In this document: piece after piece, positions 34,216 through 46,155 of the stretch
Numbering within the stretch: the first letter of the stretch is position 1
Layout of the letters: each line of letters starts with the position of its first letter
NCBI RefSeq assembly: GCF_032854445.1
Contig: NC_088303.1
Coordinates: 35,841,501-35,905,500 of the forward strand
Reading direction: 5' to 3'
From: Liolophura sinensis
Taxonomy: Eukaryota; Mollusca; Polyplacophora; Chitonida; Chitonidae
Length of the DNA stretch: 64,000 nucleotides
Translations under genes and position numbers: made by a program
Notes under the pieces: model-generated
What the model was told of the DNA's origin: nothing
Seen by the model: only the letters and a program-made list of their open reading frames with translations
Databases searched by the model: none

Positions 34216-37200
34216 TCAGTTTTGTACCTAGTACTTGGTTTGCGATGGCAGTTGAAAAGAAACACCTTCATGATCGGTGAAAGAGCTGTTATATTTTGAC
34301 CTATGTTGATAAATTCTTGATTAGTTTAAAATTATGCCTGTATTTAACATTGACATGTACAAAATCATTCTCAGACCATGTGAATACGGCCCATACTTAC
34401 GGCCGTTCTTTCTTTGTAGAGTAGATTCAGTGATAAATATAGATATAATTTTAAACGAATTAAGACTTTAGTAACATAGGTGAAATGTTAGTTCTTTGAA
34501 AGGTCATAAGATGATGGCCTGCTCCCCATGAGTCTCTAACATGACTGGTACATACATAACATGCATGATACTCAGCTAAGCAGATGCCTCATTGAAAACT
34601 TGTGTACTTTATGAGGAACTCAACACTGATGTACATGGACATGTATACTATTATGTCCATGCCTTTAACAGTTGGCAGTTGGTATAATACATCTTTCAAG
34701 AATGTCACATTTTGTCGTCGTCGTCCTGTGCACAGCTTAACCGTAAACTACATTTAAGTGTTCACAATTAAATGCGACAGACGTGCGTCCGCCCATACAT
34801 ATATGTAGCTGTTTTCCAACATTTCCAATACCATTGTGACCAGGCATGTGTTTGGTGTGTTGAAAAAAAGTTATCCTTTACCCAGAACTGTTACATGGCG
34901 GATCAATAAAAGGCAAATAGCAACAGGTAACCAGCTCGTGAAACCGTATGAATGGCTGGTTCATGTTGTTTTTGTTGGGATGCCGTGGTCCTCGTGAAGT
35001 CGTGACCAAGATACAATATGTAATATTGTTGGAAAGGCAATATAGAGCACACACACACTGTAGTATGAGCATTGCTTCTGTGTTTTTTTTTTTTTTTTGA
35101 GGAAATCAGGGCCAGCCTTAAAAATTCATTAATTTGATGTAACTTGACCCTATCGGATAAAATAGGGTTGATTGCTTCACATTTTTTTTTTTTTTTAAAT
35201 TATGGGTAGCCAGTAATGAAAGAAATAGGAAATTTAAAGAAATCAACATTGTGAGAAAGTTCTCAATCAAAAGTTTGTAGTAGGGCTTTTTTTTTCAAGG
35301 GAATCCTTCTTGTTTTGCCTATTGAATAGATTTTTGATGATGACCGTAATTGTGGAAACTTCATCGGCATGATCTCAAAATGAGCTTATGATTTCAGATA
35401 ACATAAGACTTACCAAGACATTGCCTGGAAGCGTGATTAGTTTCCTGCACACATGTTAGCACTAACATCATGAAATTCTGTAGTAGAAGAAGGCAAAGAA
35501 TTTTCCAAGAATGCAAGTACTTGTATAACTTAAAAACCTTTTGCCAACTTGATCAGTTTGTTACATAAGTTGGTATATATTGTCAGACACCATGTATTGA
35601 AAGTAGTTTAACTTTTCTGATGTATTGAGGTGCTAAACCATTCTGGTACAGATCCAGCAGTAGTTATAAAAGTGGGATTTGATTAATGTCGGGGTAAAGG
35701 GTAATGAGTTCACAGCTTTATTTGTATATCTGTAAAACTGCTTTACTTTAATATTCCCTCGAATCAAATGTGAAGTCAGATATGTTCCATATACACGTTT
35801 TGGAATAATTGTATGTGGTGTTTATCAAAGCTGAACTAGCTCCAGCCAAACCTGATGCTGTAATAAAGTTGGCATCTGTTCAAAATGTTAATACCAGAAG
35901 CTGTTCAGTGTGTGGGACACTTTGAGTTCTAAAGTTAACATTGATCGTCGACATCCTGTCTGTATTGATTCCTCCCGTAGCCACGGCCAGCCTGTATGTG
36001 TGAGCCAGGTACTGTCGGCGACACGGCCAGACAATGTAGCTCGTTACGAAGTCTACGCCAGGGAACCGCGAAGTCAACACACCTAGAATTCAATACTTCA
36101 CATCTGTTGCTTCTACAGCCAAGACTAGCCTGCCAAAGGTGGGCTGATTTCAATAGCATGGATTTTTTTGCCTCCCTCAAATCCTTGCCCCTTGGCACAT
36201 CCCCTCTCAATCACAATGAGACAGGACAAGCTCTATTGTTAGTTAAGCTGTCAGACCAGTCTATTATTCCAAGTCAGGGGCTTATGAACCATTTCATCTC
36301 TCTGTTGTATTGTCCTACCTGTAGGCCAATCCATAGTGTTTGAACTTTCCCCAGTTGGAAAGGTAATCTGAAGATGGCAACAGATGCCGACTCCCAATCT
36401 CAGTGACCCGAAGTGATATTGGAAAATGGATTTCTAGCCAAATACAAAGCCATCTATCATGTGCTTGGTTAGAAGCCGGTCTGATAGCCTCACTTATTAT
36501 TGGGCCTGCATGTGTGTGGATTTTATCCATGGCCAATGGCCATGTAGCTCTTGTCAACACTACTGGCAAGTTGGAATCACATGGCATATCCTTATTGGAT
36601 AGGGATATTAGATTGATTGGGAGTTCACTGCTGGGACTCAACAGTTGGCTGCAGTGTTGAGTGGCTGTGGAAAGTTGCTACAGTGAGAGGCTGGGCTCTT
36701 AGTGATTATCAGAGTAGAAGGGGTTGTTCCTGTATGGGACAGGGGAAGTAGAGTGGGAGCCAATATGGTAAGTAAAGTTTCAGCATTTCCTGCTTTGGGT
36801 TAATGACACATGGCTGGCAGGGTCACTTAGTTCTGCGCCTTAGGTTGACTGGTTCTATATACACCCTTCACATATACATGCTGTTCTGTTATCTGTGCCT
36901 ATTAATTTAGATTTCCAATTAAGTAAAACTCATTTGTTTCAGATACATATGTTTGTGAATAAAATAGTACACAAGAGGCTTAAAGTTACAATATATGACT
37001 GTCCCAATAGCCCAAGCTGTAAAGCTGTGGTTCGGTGGTGATGAACCAATAAAATTGTATTTGACCGAGTAACTGTAGAAAGCATGCTTGGATGATTACC
37101 ATGCATGCACAAATCACTGCTTACAAATCGGGAGGTACATGCAGTTCTTATTTTGCATTCATACATGAATTTTTGCTGATATGTGATGATCACATGGTAC

Positions 37201-39825
37201 ATTTATAAACAGCGCAGTATAGTAATTTAATTAGTCAAAGACATCCTAACTAGTATAACACTAGTACAGCAAACATGTAAGTTTGTGTTGTTGAAGAAGA
37301 AATTCTACATTATGGAGTATCTGTAGAACTAGGTCTCAGTTAACTGTACATGTGGCAACCACTGCCAACAAAATGTCCATGTTGCCTTGCACAAAAATAT
37401 TTGACCGATGGACTGACTGGCAGACAGACAGACATAACAATGGATTATGTTTTGGAGAGCTGTTTGTTGATGCTAAAAATCCTGTTGTGGCCAGTATTCT
37501 CTTGGTATGGTCACGTGTCCCTTTGCAAGCAGCTCAGTGTTATAAATCTAACTTCATTAGAAGACTTCAGCTGAAATGGCAGTGCGATCAAAATGGAATT
37601 TCCACTGAACAGTGTTGATATTTTTGGTATTGAAAGAGGGCAGGACAATATGTTACCCTTGTGTCGGCTAATTGTAGATGTTATTTCAAGCTGGCACCGT
37701 TGCTGCATGTTTTATCAATTAGATCGCTGAAGCCTACATTGTACGTGTACAGTGCCAGCATGGTGCCAGCAGCCTATTTTCAGCAGCTTCACCATATTCC
37801 ATGGAAATTACTGTGCGATAGGCGTAACCAGCATGTGATCTCTCACTTAACATATAATGGTGTGCAATTAATGCCAGCAGTAATTGGTTGTCCGCCCATG
37901 TTACCTTGTTGTCTCATTTGTGCTTTTTATTTTTAACCGTTCAAAGAATAACAATGGAATTCATATGTAAATCCCTTTCCTTTCTCCGATCCTGCAGTAT
38001 AGATCTTCAAATGATCTGTCTTGATGAAGTGTGACCAGTCAGAGTTTGTGTGCCCACAAACGTATAGGTGTAGTAATGTTGGAATTCAGGGGCTGAAGTG
38101 TTTATATTAAGCTTTTCATTTTATAATGCATGTATATGTATGTACTTTTGACTACCTGTTTCAGAATAACTGCATGATACATATGTATTATGTGGCTGAG
38201 TAAAAGGTCTGAAAATGTGATCCAAATTTTGACCATAGCATGTGTAAACATCAGCAGATATTGCATTGATATACCAACATATACAGGTGTATTCTGACCA
38301 AAAATGTGGAAAATCGTAAGTCCATCTAATTTCAACTTCTGTAGGCTGATTAGTCTTTCCTGGCAACAACTACTTCTTTACAACATGTGATGAATAAAGT
38401 TGGTTTTGTTTTGCCACAGTTACGGTGCGACCAGTTTTTAAGGTGGAGTGGTAGTCCCAGACACTCCATGCTGGTATACCAGCATAATTAGATGGCATGA
38501 AATTCCATTTACCATCCATTTAGAGCACCAGGAAACAGGCTGAGCTCATTGTTTGCCTTGTGTCAAACTGGAAATCAAATATGGGGAAGTAAAGTGGGCA
38601 GGATTTAACACTAGGGATTGTAATGGCTTTACCATGATTCACCAACTACAGACCTCTGCATATACACACATATAGCTTTGGATTACCCTCCACTACAGCT
38701 TAAGTGGTTTTATGTGCGGCTCTGTGCTAGTCTGATACTGCCATTGTTTCCAGAAAAGCCATAAACTTTTGATCTAGTTAATGACATCTACATGCCCTGA
38801 CTTCATGTTTTAGCGAAAGTGGTGTCATTATTTAGCATGTGGATGTTGGAAATACACATTTATATGTTAATATGATTAGAAGTCTGTAATCTTTAGATAT
38901 TGTTCTAAAGATTGTGAACCTAGTTAAACGAAATTTTGAAAGTTTTTCTTTCTTGAATTCATCAGCAGAATTCCAGCTTTATAATCCAAATCTTCTTCAT
39001 TTTGAATAACTGCATGCACTCGTATTAAAAAAAAGGTCTGGGATCGCCTGTTTTTCATGAAGTGTATCCAGTTTTGACACCAGTTTTGGGGGTCAGGCAA
39101 GGGGGAACTTTTGGACCGTTTTTATTTGGTTGTGCTGGAGCTAACTGGGCTGCATGTACACTAGTAATACAATACAATAGTTTGGGCAGTAATTCCAGCT
39201 TTCATTGGACTGGATTGTCATGCTGTGCCAGCAGATGACCTATATATATGTATATATATATATATATAGCTGTCAAACCATGCCAATAAATACTCTGCCC
39301 ACTATATATATATGTAGATATTCATGGAGTTTATAGGATACAATGTGTTCTACTTGTGAGGCCAAACCATTTGCTAAACTAGGCCTGCATGTGTATGGTG
39401 GGCTGAATATTTCATCCACCCCGTGGATAATTTCAAAATGAGGGTTGCTGGTCCTTATTGAAGTAAATCTGCTAGTTGGGTGAATCCCTTCCTGCTCCAA
39501 GCCCTTGGTTTCCTCTGGCTGTTAATAACCCACTGCTCATTTTACCCTTTGTCTCCACCACTGAGTGGCTGGCACTCCTGTGCTTTGCCTGCCCCCTGGT
39601 CACTGAGCCGTGACGTCTGGAATTCATGATAAGAAGGAAATGTCTCCAGCAGGATGCACAATAGACCTGTTGAGTGGAGATACTGCAAGGCACTTATGAT
39701 CCTGGCTTAGCCTGTGTTGCCCTTCTTAACGGCCAATTTCTCCCAAGCCAGATTGACAAGTTTTCTTCACAATGTAAGTCCTGAATTTCAGCTATTAATT
39801 CTCAGTTTTCTCATTTTTTTCTCAG

Positions 39826-39876
39826 ATTTGATTTTGACCAGTTTTTCTATGGTGTCAGGTATATCTACACCTGCAG
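39826..39876 (+). other. 51-bp candidate exon with strong splice signals
   Basis: The acceptor tctcatttttttctcag is strong and the donor CTGCAG|GTAAGG is good. In the frame offset by one base all 16 full codons are open and read like protein (FDFDQFFYGVRYIYTC). The length is divisible by three. CpGs are absent, unlike the better exon candidates, and no compatible upstream start was found. It could be a rarely used exon, an exon of an alternative transcript, or a decoy. Confidence 0.2.
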
Positions 39877-40338
39877 GTAAGGCACGGGAGACCACCTGTT
39901 AAGACAAGGTTCTTGTTCAACACAACGTACCATACACATTACCTGGTACATAAGCTGTTCAGCTGTCTCAAGTGCTAAACATTTTATAAGATTGAGTCTT
40001 CAATAGGGTATAGATGTTTGTTTCAGTATGGCGAAATGGTTGACAGTGTAACCATTCAGTTATTTACCATTAAATTGAAAAAATGCCTTTACAAAAAAAT
40101 GTTGTATGCATACTTGTAACATTAATTAGGTAGACAATGTTATATGTGTACACTGTATATTACAGATCAGTTTCATGGATAAATTTTTTTGTATTTGAGC
40201 TTAGCCACGTTTGTTATGTCCTTCTGACTATATATGGTAGTGGGTGTGTCCTCTGTGTAGACAACTAGTCTCTCGAGTATAGGTGTGTAGTCAGACCTGT
40301 GCTTTCATACACAGACTCAACATGTGTGGTTCTTTCAG
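39877..40338 (+). other. Spacer between two candidate exons
   Basis: 462 bases without any frame or element. It could be an intron if both neighbouring candidates are real. Confidence 0.2.
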
Positions 40339-40407
40339 GACACGAATGACCTAATCATGGAGACAGCAATGGCAACCAGCAGTGTGGGTGGTAGCCTAGG
40401 GTCAAAG
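40339..40407 (+). CDS. Candidate alternative first coding exon
   Basis: The acceptor tgtggttctttcag precedes 69 bases ending in GGGTCAAAG|GTGAAC. The frame is open throughout. It contains ATG at 40,357 (METAMATSSVGGSLGSK to the donor) and a second ATG at 40,369 in better context. It ends at a codon boundary (phase 0), so it cannot feed the exon at 50,149 in frame, but could feed the one at 58,465. No signal peptide or known motif is seen. It would be an alternative start of the same plus-strand gene, or a chance frame. Confidence 0.22.
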
Positions 40408-41031
40408 GTGAACTTAGTGTACACACCGTCATCATTGTTGAGGATGTTACTCAGTGAGGCAATCAGTACCGATAATAAAGAGTGGAAAAATCTGTATTCC
40501 CTTAGACTCCAATTTACCACATATGTAAAAACATAAAACACGAAGTTCTGGTTTGATTGTTGTTATGATTTATAAGCTTTTGTAATGGTCATATTTGTAT
40601 CTATTTGTTTAGAAGATCAGACTATTAGCACACCTATGTAATGGTGCATGTATATCATGAGTTTTGTTAGAGTTGCAAATCGGCTGGTTCTTGGTACATG
40701 TAAGGTTTGGTTGTTGGAAGCTGCTTCAGGGCAAGGGAGATAACTCTTTGGTTTTAAGTACCTTGAGCGCACAGCCAAGATAAAAGCTCATATCAAGGAT
40801 GTGATTACATGGATTTCAAGGAACAGGCTTAAGTGTAACAGGTTACAGCTCTATTCAGTATCCGTTTTCTAGCCATATCCTGAAAGTGAAAAGATTCAAA
40901 ACTCCCTATCCTTAAAATAAAACTTTTACCAGCTGTAGGTGAAATTTGATGTTTTTTTCTAACCATATCCAGAAAGCCAAAATTTCAGAATTAAGAATTC
41001 CTAGATGCTATCCTTAAACTAAATGTTTGCA

Positions 41032-41165
41032 CTGATTTGGGGATGGTCGTGGGTTTCCCTTTGGGGTGTCAAGTTTTCTACCACCATAATGCGGGCCGCA
41101 GTTGTATAAGTGCAGTATTCTTGAGTACAGCGTAATACATCAGTCACGTAAATAAATAAATAAAA
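41032..41165 (+). repeat. SINE family 1, 3' part
   Basis: ggggatggtcgtgggtttcc, accaccataatgcgggccgc, agttgtataagtgcagtatt, cttgagtacagcgtaataca and cgtaaataaataaataaa match the body and tail of the 13.1-kb element in plus orientation. The tRNA-like head is missing (5' truncated). Confidence 0.8.
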
Positions 41166-44100
41166 ATATATTTATTTGTTAACATACATGTAATTTACCA
41201 GCTTAAACAGACTGCAGATAATGAAATTAACAGCAGCTTTCCATACATGTACCGTCATTTTCTGTATTTTCTTTTCATGTCCCAAAAGACATATCGTGAT
41301 TGTATTCTCTTTTGTACAGCATATACTTTCTAACATTTCTAACGTGTATGCTGATGCTTCTCTGTGTAGTGAAGGTATATTTAAAAGGAGATACATATTT
41401 GTAACGCCATGTTGGGTAAAACATGTTAATTACGATAGCAGAGAATGATCAGATAATAACAGACAGGAAATTTCTGGCCCTGTCTTACTATTATTGTGGA
41501 GGTATAGGACAAAGATGGCAGTAGATGCTGATAGATAGAGGTAGATGCTAGGGTTTATAAATGGCTGCGGGCAGGTACATGCTTTTATCCAGCTGAGTCA
41601 ACTTGTACAAGACAGGTATGGCTAAGTCACGCCAAGTCCATCCTTCAAAGCTCCTGCTCGACATGTACCTGTGTAGCTCAGTTTTTATACCGGCTGACCT
41701 CCGCATCCCTAACTATAAATCTGGCATTACACTGATACTGGGCCCACATGAATACTTGTGGCTGTGTGTGTGCTCTTCTAATGATTCGACAACCAAGTTG
41801 GAAATTAATGATGCACATTATTAAAAAAAAAAAACAAGGAAGAAAAGGGTTATGAGAGAGAGAGTAAAGCAAGCTTCTTAGCTATCGGTATTCAAATATA
41901 TATTTTGACTTTAGGGCTGGTAGTATCTGGAAAAACAAAAAGGAACTTTTCATATTAAATTCTTGTATTTCGATTAACATTGCCTTGGGGCAGGTGGGAT
42001 GTCAAGCAAGGAGGGATTTGGTAGCTGGGAAGTCATTGAGCACCTGTGTTAACAGTTCGGCTCTACATGAGACTTTCCCCATGTTTTTAATATTCATTAT
42101 ATCACTCTCTCTGTTAATGGGCGGTCTCCTTGGTGCTTGAGGCAACGAGTTTAGCTACAAAATAGACATTGAATCATTTGTGCTTTGAATTGAAAATTGA
42201 GTTTCTCAGAGACTTGCCTTACACCCCATTAAATGAGCGGAATTTCCATTAATTACGAAAAAAAAATTGTATGTCTAAGACTGAAAGCGTTACTTTGTTT
42301 TCTGGCTGTGCATATATGCCACTTGTGAACTCGAGTGGAACAGACTGCCAGCTCTGTATGCTAAATTTCCTCACCTTTGTTACTTTTTTTTCGGTCCGCG
42401 TTTCTAGTTATTGAGAAGGTACTCCATATTCATCAGTCTTCTATCTGCGTCAATCTTTGAACGCGGGAAACTGTTTTTCTGGAAAGTAGGAAAACCAGTT
42501 CTGCACCTCTCCCTTCCCAAGCAGCGTGGAATAAAATACACACACGTAGTGTACAGTTTTGGGGGTGTTTGGTCTGACTGTCTCATGTGTACTACCAGCA
42601 TTAGCCTGGGATTCTTACAGGAACTTGACAGACTAAGTACTTGGTCAGGCAAATAGAGACTTGAAAGTGTACAAAATGCAAAGGAATTATTGCTTTAGCA
42701 GTTTTTGTATTGACAAAACACTATACCTTTGTTCTTGAATGTACATGTATGTCATATACAGGTATATGTATGTTTATGGTGATGCCATTCCATGCATTCC
42801 ATCAAGCCAAGACCATCATTGTCATAGCAACCAATAGGTATTATATACCAAATGAATGCAAGTAAAAAAAAAAAAGAGAGAGAATAAGTTAAGACTGGTG
42901 TTGATGGTGATGATTCATTGTTGTTATCTGTGTGTTATCTGTGGTAATATACGCATCAAGATTAAAAAGTCTGCTTTAAACAGCTCTTTATCAGCTTAAC
43001 TCCATGATCATGTTCGTGTTACTCTGGCTGGGCTAGATTGAACAGACAGAGGTATTTAAATGTTACAATATAGACATAAGCTGCTGAACTGAAAGGAACT
43101 GAAAAAAAATGTCTGTAATCTGGCGGCGTTAAATTCCCCAGAAATGCCACAGGCCTTGTTCCTACCTTTGAGATGGGGATATGTGCACCAGGAAAAGATT
43201 TGATATTATTCATGTATAGTGTAACTTCTGAACATACATATTGTAAGCCCCATCTTTTCTGACAGTGTTGAGCGAGTAGACAGAACTGGTTTTGGTGGCA
43301 GTTTGTGTGTAGTTTGTCCCCATGAGTTCCCTCCACACACTTCCTTAATGGACAAGGATTACGTGCGTTCTCGGTAATCTCTGACATTTATTTGAAACGA
43401 CAGTGTCAATGTTCAGCCACTCACTGGCTCCACATTGGCTTGTTTAAAAGTTTTGTTGTCCTTTTTTTTTGGATGTACATTTATTGTAATTCAAAATTTT
43501 GTCAGGCCTAGCTCTGGCTGGTGTCACAATCTCTTATATAGACAGGCCTTCTGAGTCATTGAAAATGGCAGTTGAGGTGTGCCGCTTCACAAAAGAAAAT
43601 GTTTTCACTCCAGAATAAAATTAAACAGGTATTTTTGCCAAGCAGTGTGAAGTTTCACAAAAAAATCCTTGATAAATTGCATGGAAGAAGCAAAGGTCAA
43701 TTGTGCAAGAAGGTTCAGGTGATGGAACTGAAAGGGTATGGAAATGAAAAGAGTAGAGATTTTGTCCAATTTCAGCAAAGATTCGTGTTTGTACAACAAA
43801 AAGTGTGCAACTTTTAGATAAAGGTACCATATATGTACATTGGAGGATTCTGGTCTTTTTTTTATTATGTCTGTTGGTAATATTTTTTCTAGAAATCAAT
43901 ATCCATTCCCCTGAATAACTTTGTTGCTTGAGAGGTAATCAAGTAAGATTATTTTTTTTTAATATGTGTGTGTGCATGTTTTTTTTTTTTTCTCTTTTTC
44001 CTCTGGTTCCATTGCTATCAAGCTTTGGCCTGGTTTAACTCCTTTAAGTAAAACTTCAATTTGGAACTTCAATCAGTGTCAGAGCAGCAGATTTTTTTTT

Positions 44101-44174
44101 TACCTTGGACATGTCAGATAACAAACAACTCCCTTAGTTTTTGTGATGTCTGAGAAGTGAACTTCTTCTGGCAG

Positions 44175-44281
44175 CGGGGACTGAAGTAGACGTGAACCCG
44201 CAGACATGTTTGTGTCGTCTCAGACGGAAGACCCAAAAATGTCGTCCACTGCGAAGTTTCACAGGAATTTAACTGACCTAG
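44175..44281 (+). CDS. Candidate first coding exon of a long plus-strand gene
   Basis: The acceptor gaacttcttctggcag ends at 44,174 and the donor CCTAG|GTAGCT follows 44,281. An ATG at 44,206 with G at -3 opens 25 codons plus one base (starting MFVSSQTEDPKM, second ATG at 44,239). The frame just upstream has an in-frame TGA at 44,182-44,184, so the start is delimited. Without splicing the frame would stop six codons later, so the donor is needed. The exon keeps many CpGs in a CpG-poor region, as do the candidates at 50,149 and 58,142. The leftover base is phase-compatible with the next candidate. No signal peptide is evident; the peptide is polar and Ser/Thr-rich, suggesting a cytosolic or nuclear N-terminus. 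The protein family is not recognised. Confidence 0.42.
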
Positions 44282-45283
44282 GTAGCTGGGATGGCGCCTG
44301 ATTTTGGGGGGAATTCTTGCCTTTGTGCGTGCTGCGAATTGCCGGCCCCCATTGTCTGAAACGTGTTCTTTGGGCTGTGGAGATACCCTAACCTCAGCTT
44401 TGGCTCCATGGCTATGTGATCTACCAGCTTTTCACGCAGCCTCTTTCCTGGTTCATAGCCTTTGTGATTTTTCTTTCATGTAGATTGACTCAAAACATAA
44501 TTTACATGCCTAGGTGCTATGAATATGTCTGGGCTATTTTTCAGAGCTTTAGCTTTTTTTTGTTCTGTGTTTTTTTTTTTTTTTTCTTAGAGGTGTAAAT
44601 AAAGCACTTTCTATATATTACATATTACATGCTAAATACACATGACTTGAGAAGGAAGCAAATTGATTTGCACATTTTCTACATTCATTGTGTGTTAGAC
44701 TATATTTTTAAATGCAAGACTCCGGCAGAATTATTTTTCAGTGCCAAAATTATCTTCTGACAGGTATATGTAGTCGTCTTTTCCACTTACCCTTCTCACA
44801 AGAACTGGGATATACTTGTATAGTAGTAATAGTCACAGATATGTTTAATCACCATTGAAATTCAGAAGGAAAAACATGTCATATTTATATTTCTTCTTAT
44901 TTGTTCAACGTTTTGATATGTAAATGTAAATGGCAATGTTGTATACACATAGGATCCTTGATATTAGTAAATTTACTTGTATTTTGAAGATCCAAGACCA
45001 GTTGACTGGGTTAGCCAACTTCACTGAAACTTAAATTTAAAAAAAAAATTAATGTAGCCGTGTTCAGACTTCACGTGTTGCAAAGTCTAAACATCTGAGA
45101 AGGTTGCAGGCAGTAAAATTACACATGTACATGTTGTTACAACAGTTGTCAAGTGTATAGTGAAATGTCCTCATTTATTAATTGACCTTACGTGTACATT
45201 TATTAAGTTGCTAAAAATGTTGTTGGAATCAGAACATGAGACCAGAATGTGACTGGAATTAACATCTTAGAAGATTTCAGAAG

Positions 45284-45413
45284 AAGTACTCATTCTTCAG
45301 TCCTATAACCTAGACCATTTTACATGTACTGTGAGCAGTATGTTCGTGTGACATTTATGTTCATCGTGTACATGTAAAATACTCTGGGTTATAGGATTGA
45401 AGAATGAGTACTT
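45284..45413. repeat. 130-bp inverted repeat (46-bp arms, 38-base loop)
   Basis: Arm 45,284-45,329 starts aagtactcattcttc and ends ttttacatgtac. The reverse complement of arm 45,368-45,413 matches it over 46 positions with only about six mismatches. The loop is 45,330-45,367. It could be a fold-back MITE, or a long hairpin RNA if transcribed within the intron. No clear target-site duplication is visible beside it. Confidence 0.9.
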
Positions 45414-46142
45414 AGTGGTATAGATGTAGTTTTGAAGAACAAATGTTTCTGCTTTTAAACTTAATCTGCAAAGAAGCCCATGTAGAGCTTGTCCATATCT
45501 GTTAACTATAATGAACTTTAACAAAATGTTCTACATTTTGACAGGATAAATGCCACAGTGTTAGTCATCCAAAGTATTTCTTTGAAGTGGACTAGCAAAT
45601 TAATGTTTGGAAATTCCAGTTCTTGTCAGATATGTCTGCTTTGATTTTTGTAATTTTCCTCTCTCTCCTCTTTTTTTTTTATGCTCCTATTTCTTATATT
45701 CTAATTCTTGTTGTTAAACACATGCTTCATGTGACCCTGAAGTAGTTACAGGAGAGTGGCGAGTTTTCAACAAGGTAGCAGCCCAGTGTTTATACCTCAT
45801 TAAAAAAAAAATGAAATAAAGTCAAAACTATCCAGAAAACAAACTTGAGAAGTCTTCTCAAAGATTTGTGCATTACAAGGAACAGAAGATAGCTATTTCA
45901 GAAAACATCAGTGTGTCAGTATTGTGGTTTAAGATAGAAAAAAAAAAATGAAACAACTTCTGTGATATGCTTGGAGGACTGAAGATCTGCATTGTTGATT
46001 AGAAGACTGAGCGGGAAAATTATCTCTTTATATGAGTTTTTTGAAGAGGGGATCGCTTTCTTATACGTTAATATCACAAAATCTGTTGGCCCAGGAATAT
46101 CAGTCAAAAGAACTGCCTGTTATATTTGACATCTTGTACTCA

Positions 46143-46155
46143 CCCCCCCCCCCCC
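46143..46155. repeat. C homopolymer (13)
   Basis: Uninterrupted C run inside the putative intron. Confidence 0.9.

Larger units (their letters stand above)
25593..44174 (+). other. Putative long first intron(s), CpG-depleted
   Basis: This 18.6-kb stretch has no long frame and very few CpGs. Hand counts give 1 per 300 bases in each of 26,101-26,400, 31,201-31,500 and 38,101-38,400. It contains the weak exon candidates and SINE pieces listed separately, polyC at 32,444-32,466, and T runs at 35,079-35,098 and 35,181-35,196. Frames over 100 codons at 31,905-32,300, 33,037-33,342, 35,996-36,343, 36,315-36,641 and 43,019-43,387 show no motif, and most are shadowed by open frames on the other strand. 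Confidence 0.4.

Noticed and set aside
43019-43387. 122-codon minus frame
   Set aside because: No homology-like motif, no acceptor at a sensible place, CpG-poor like the rest of the intron.
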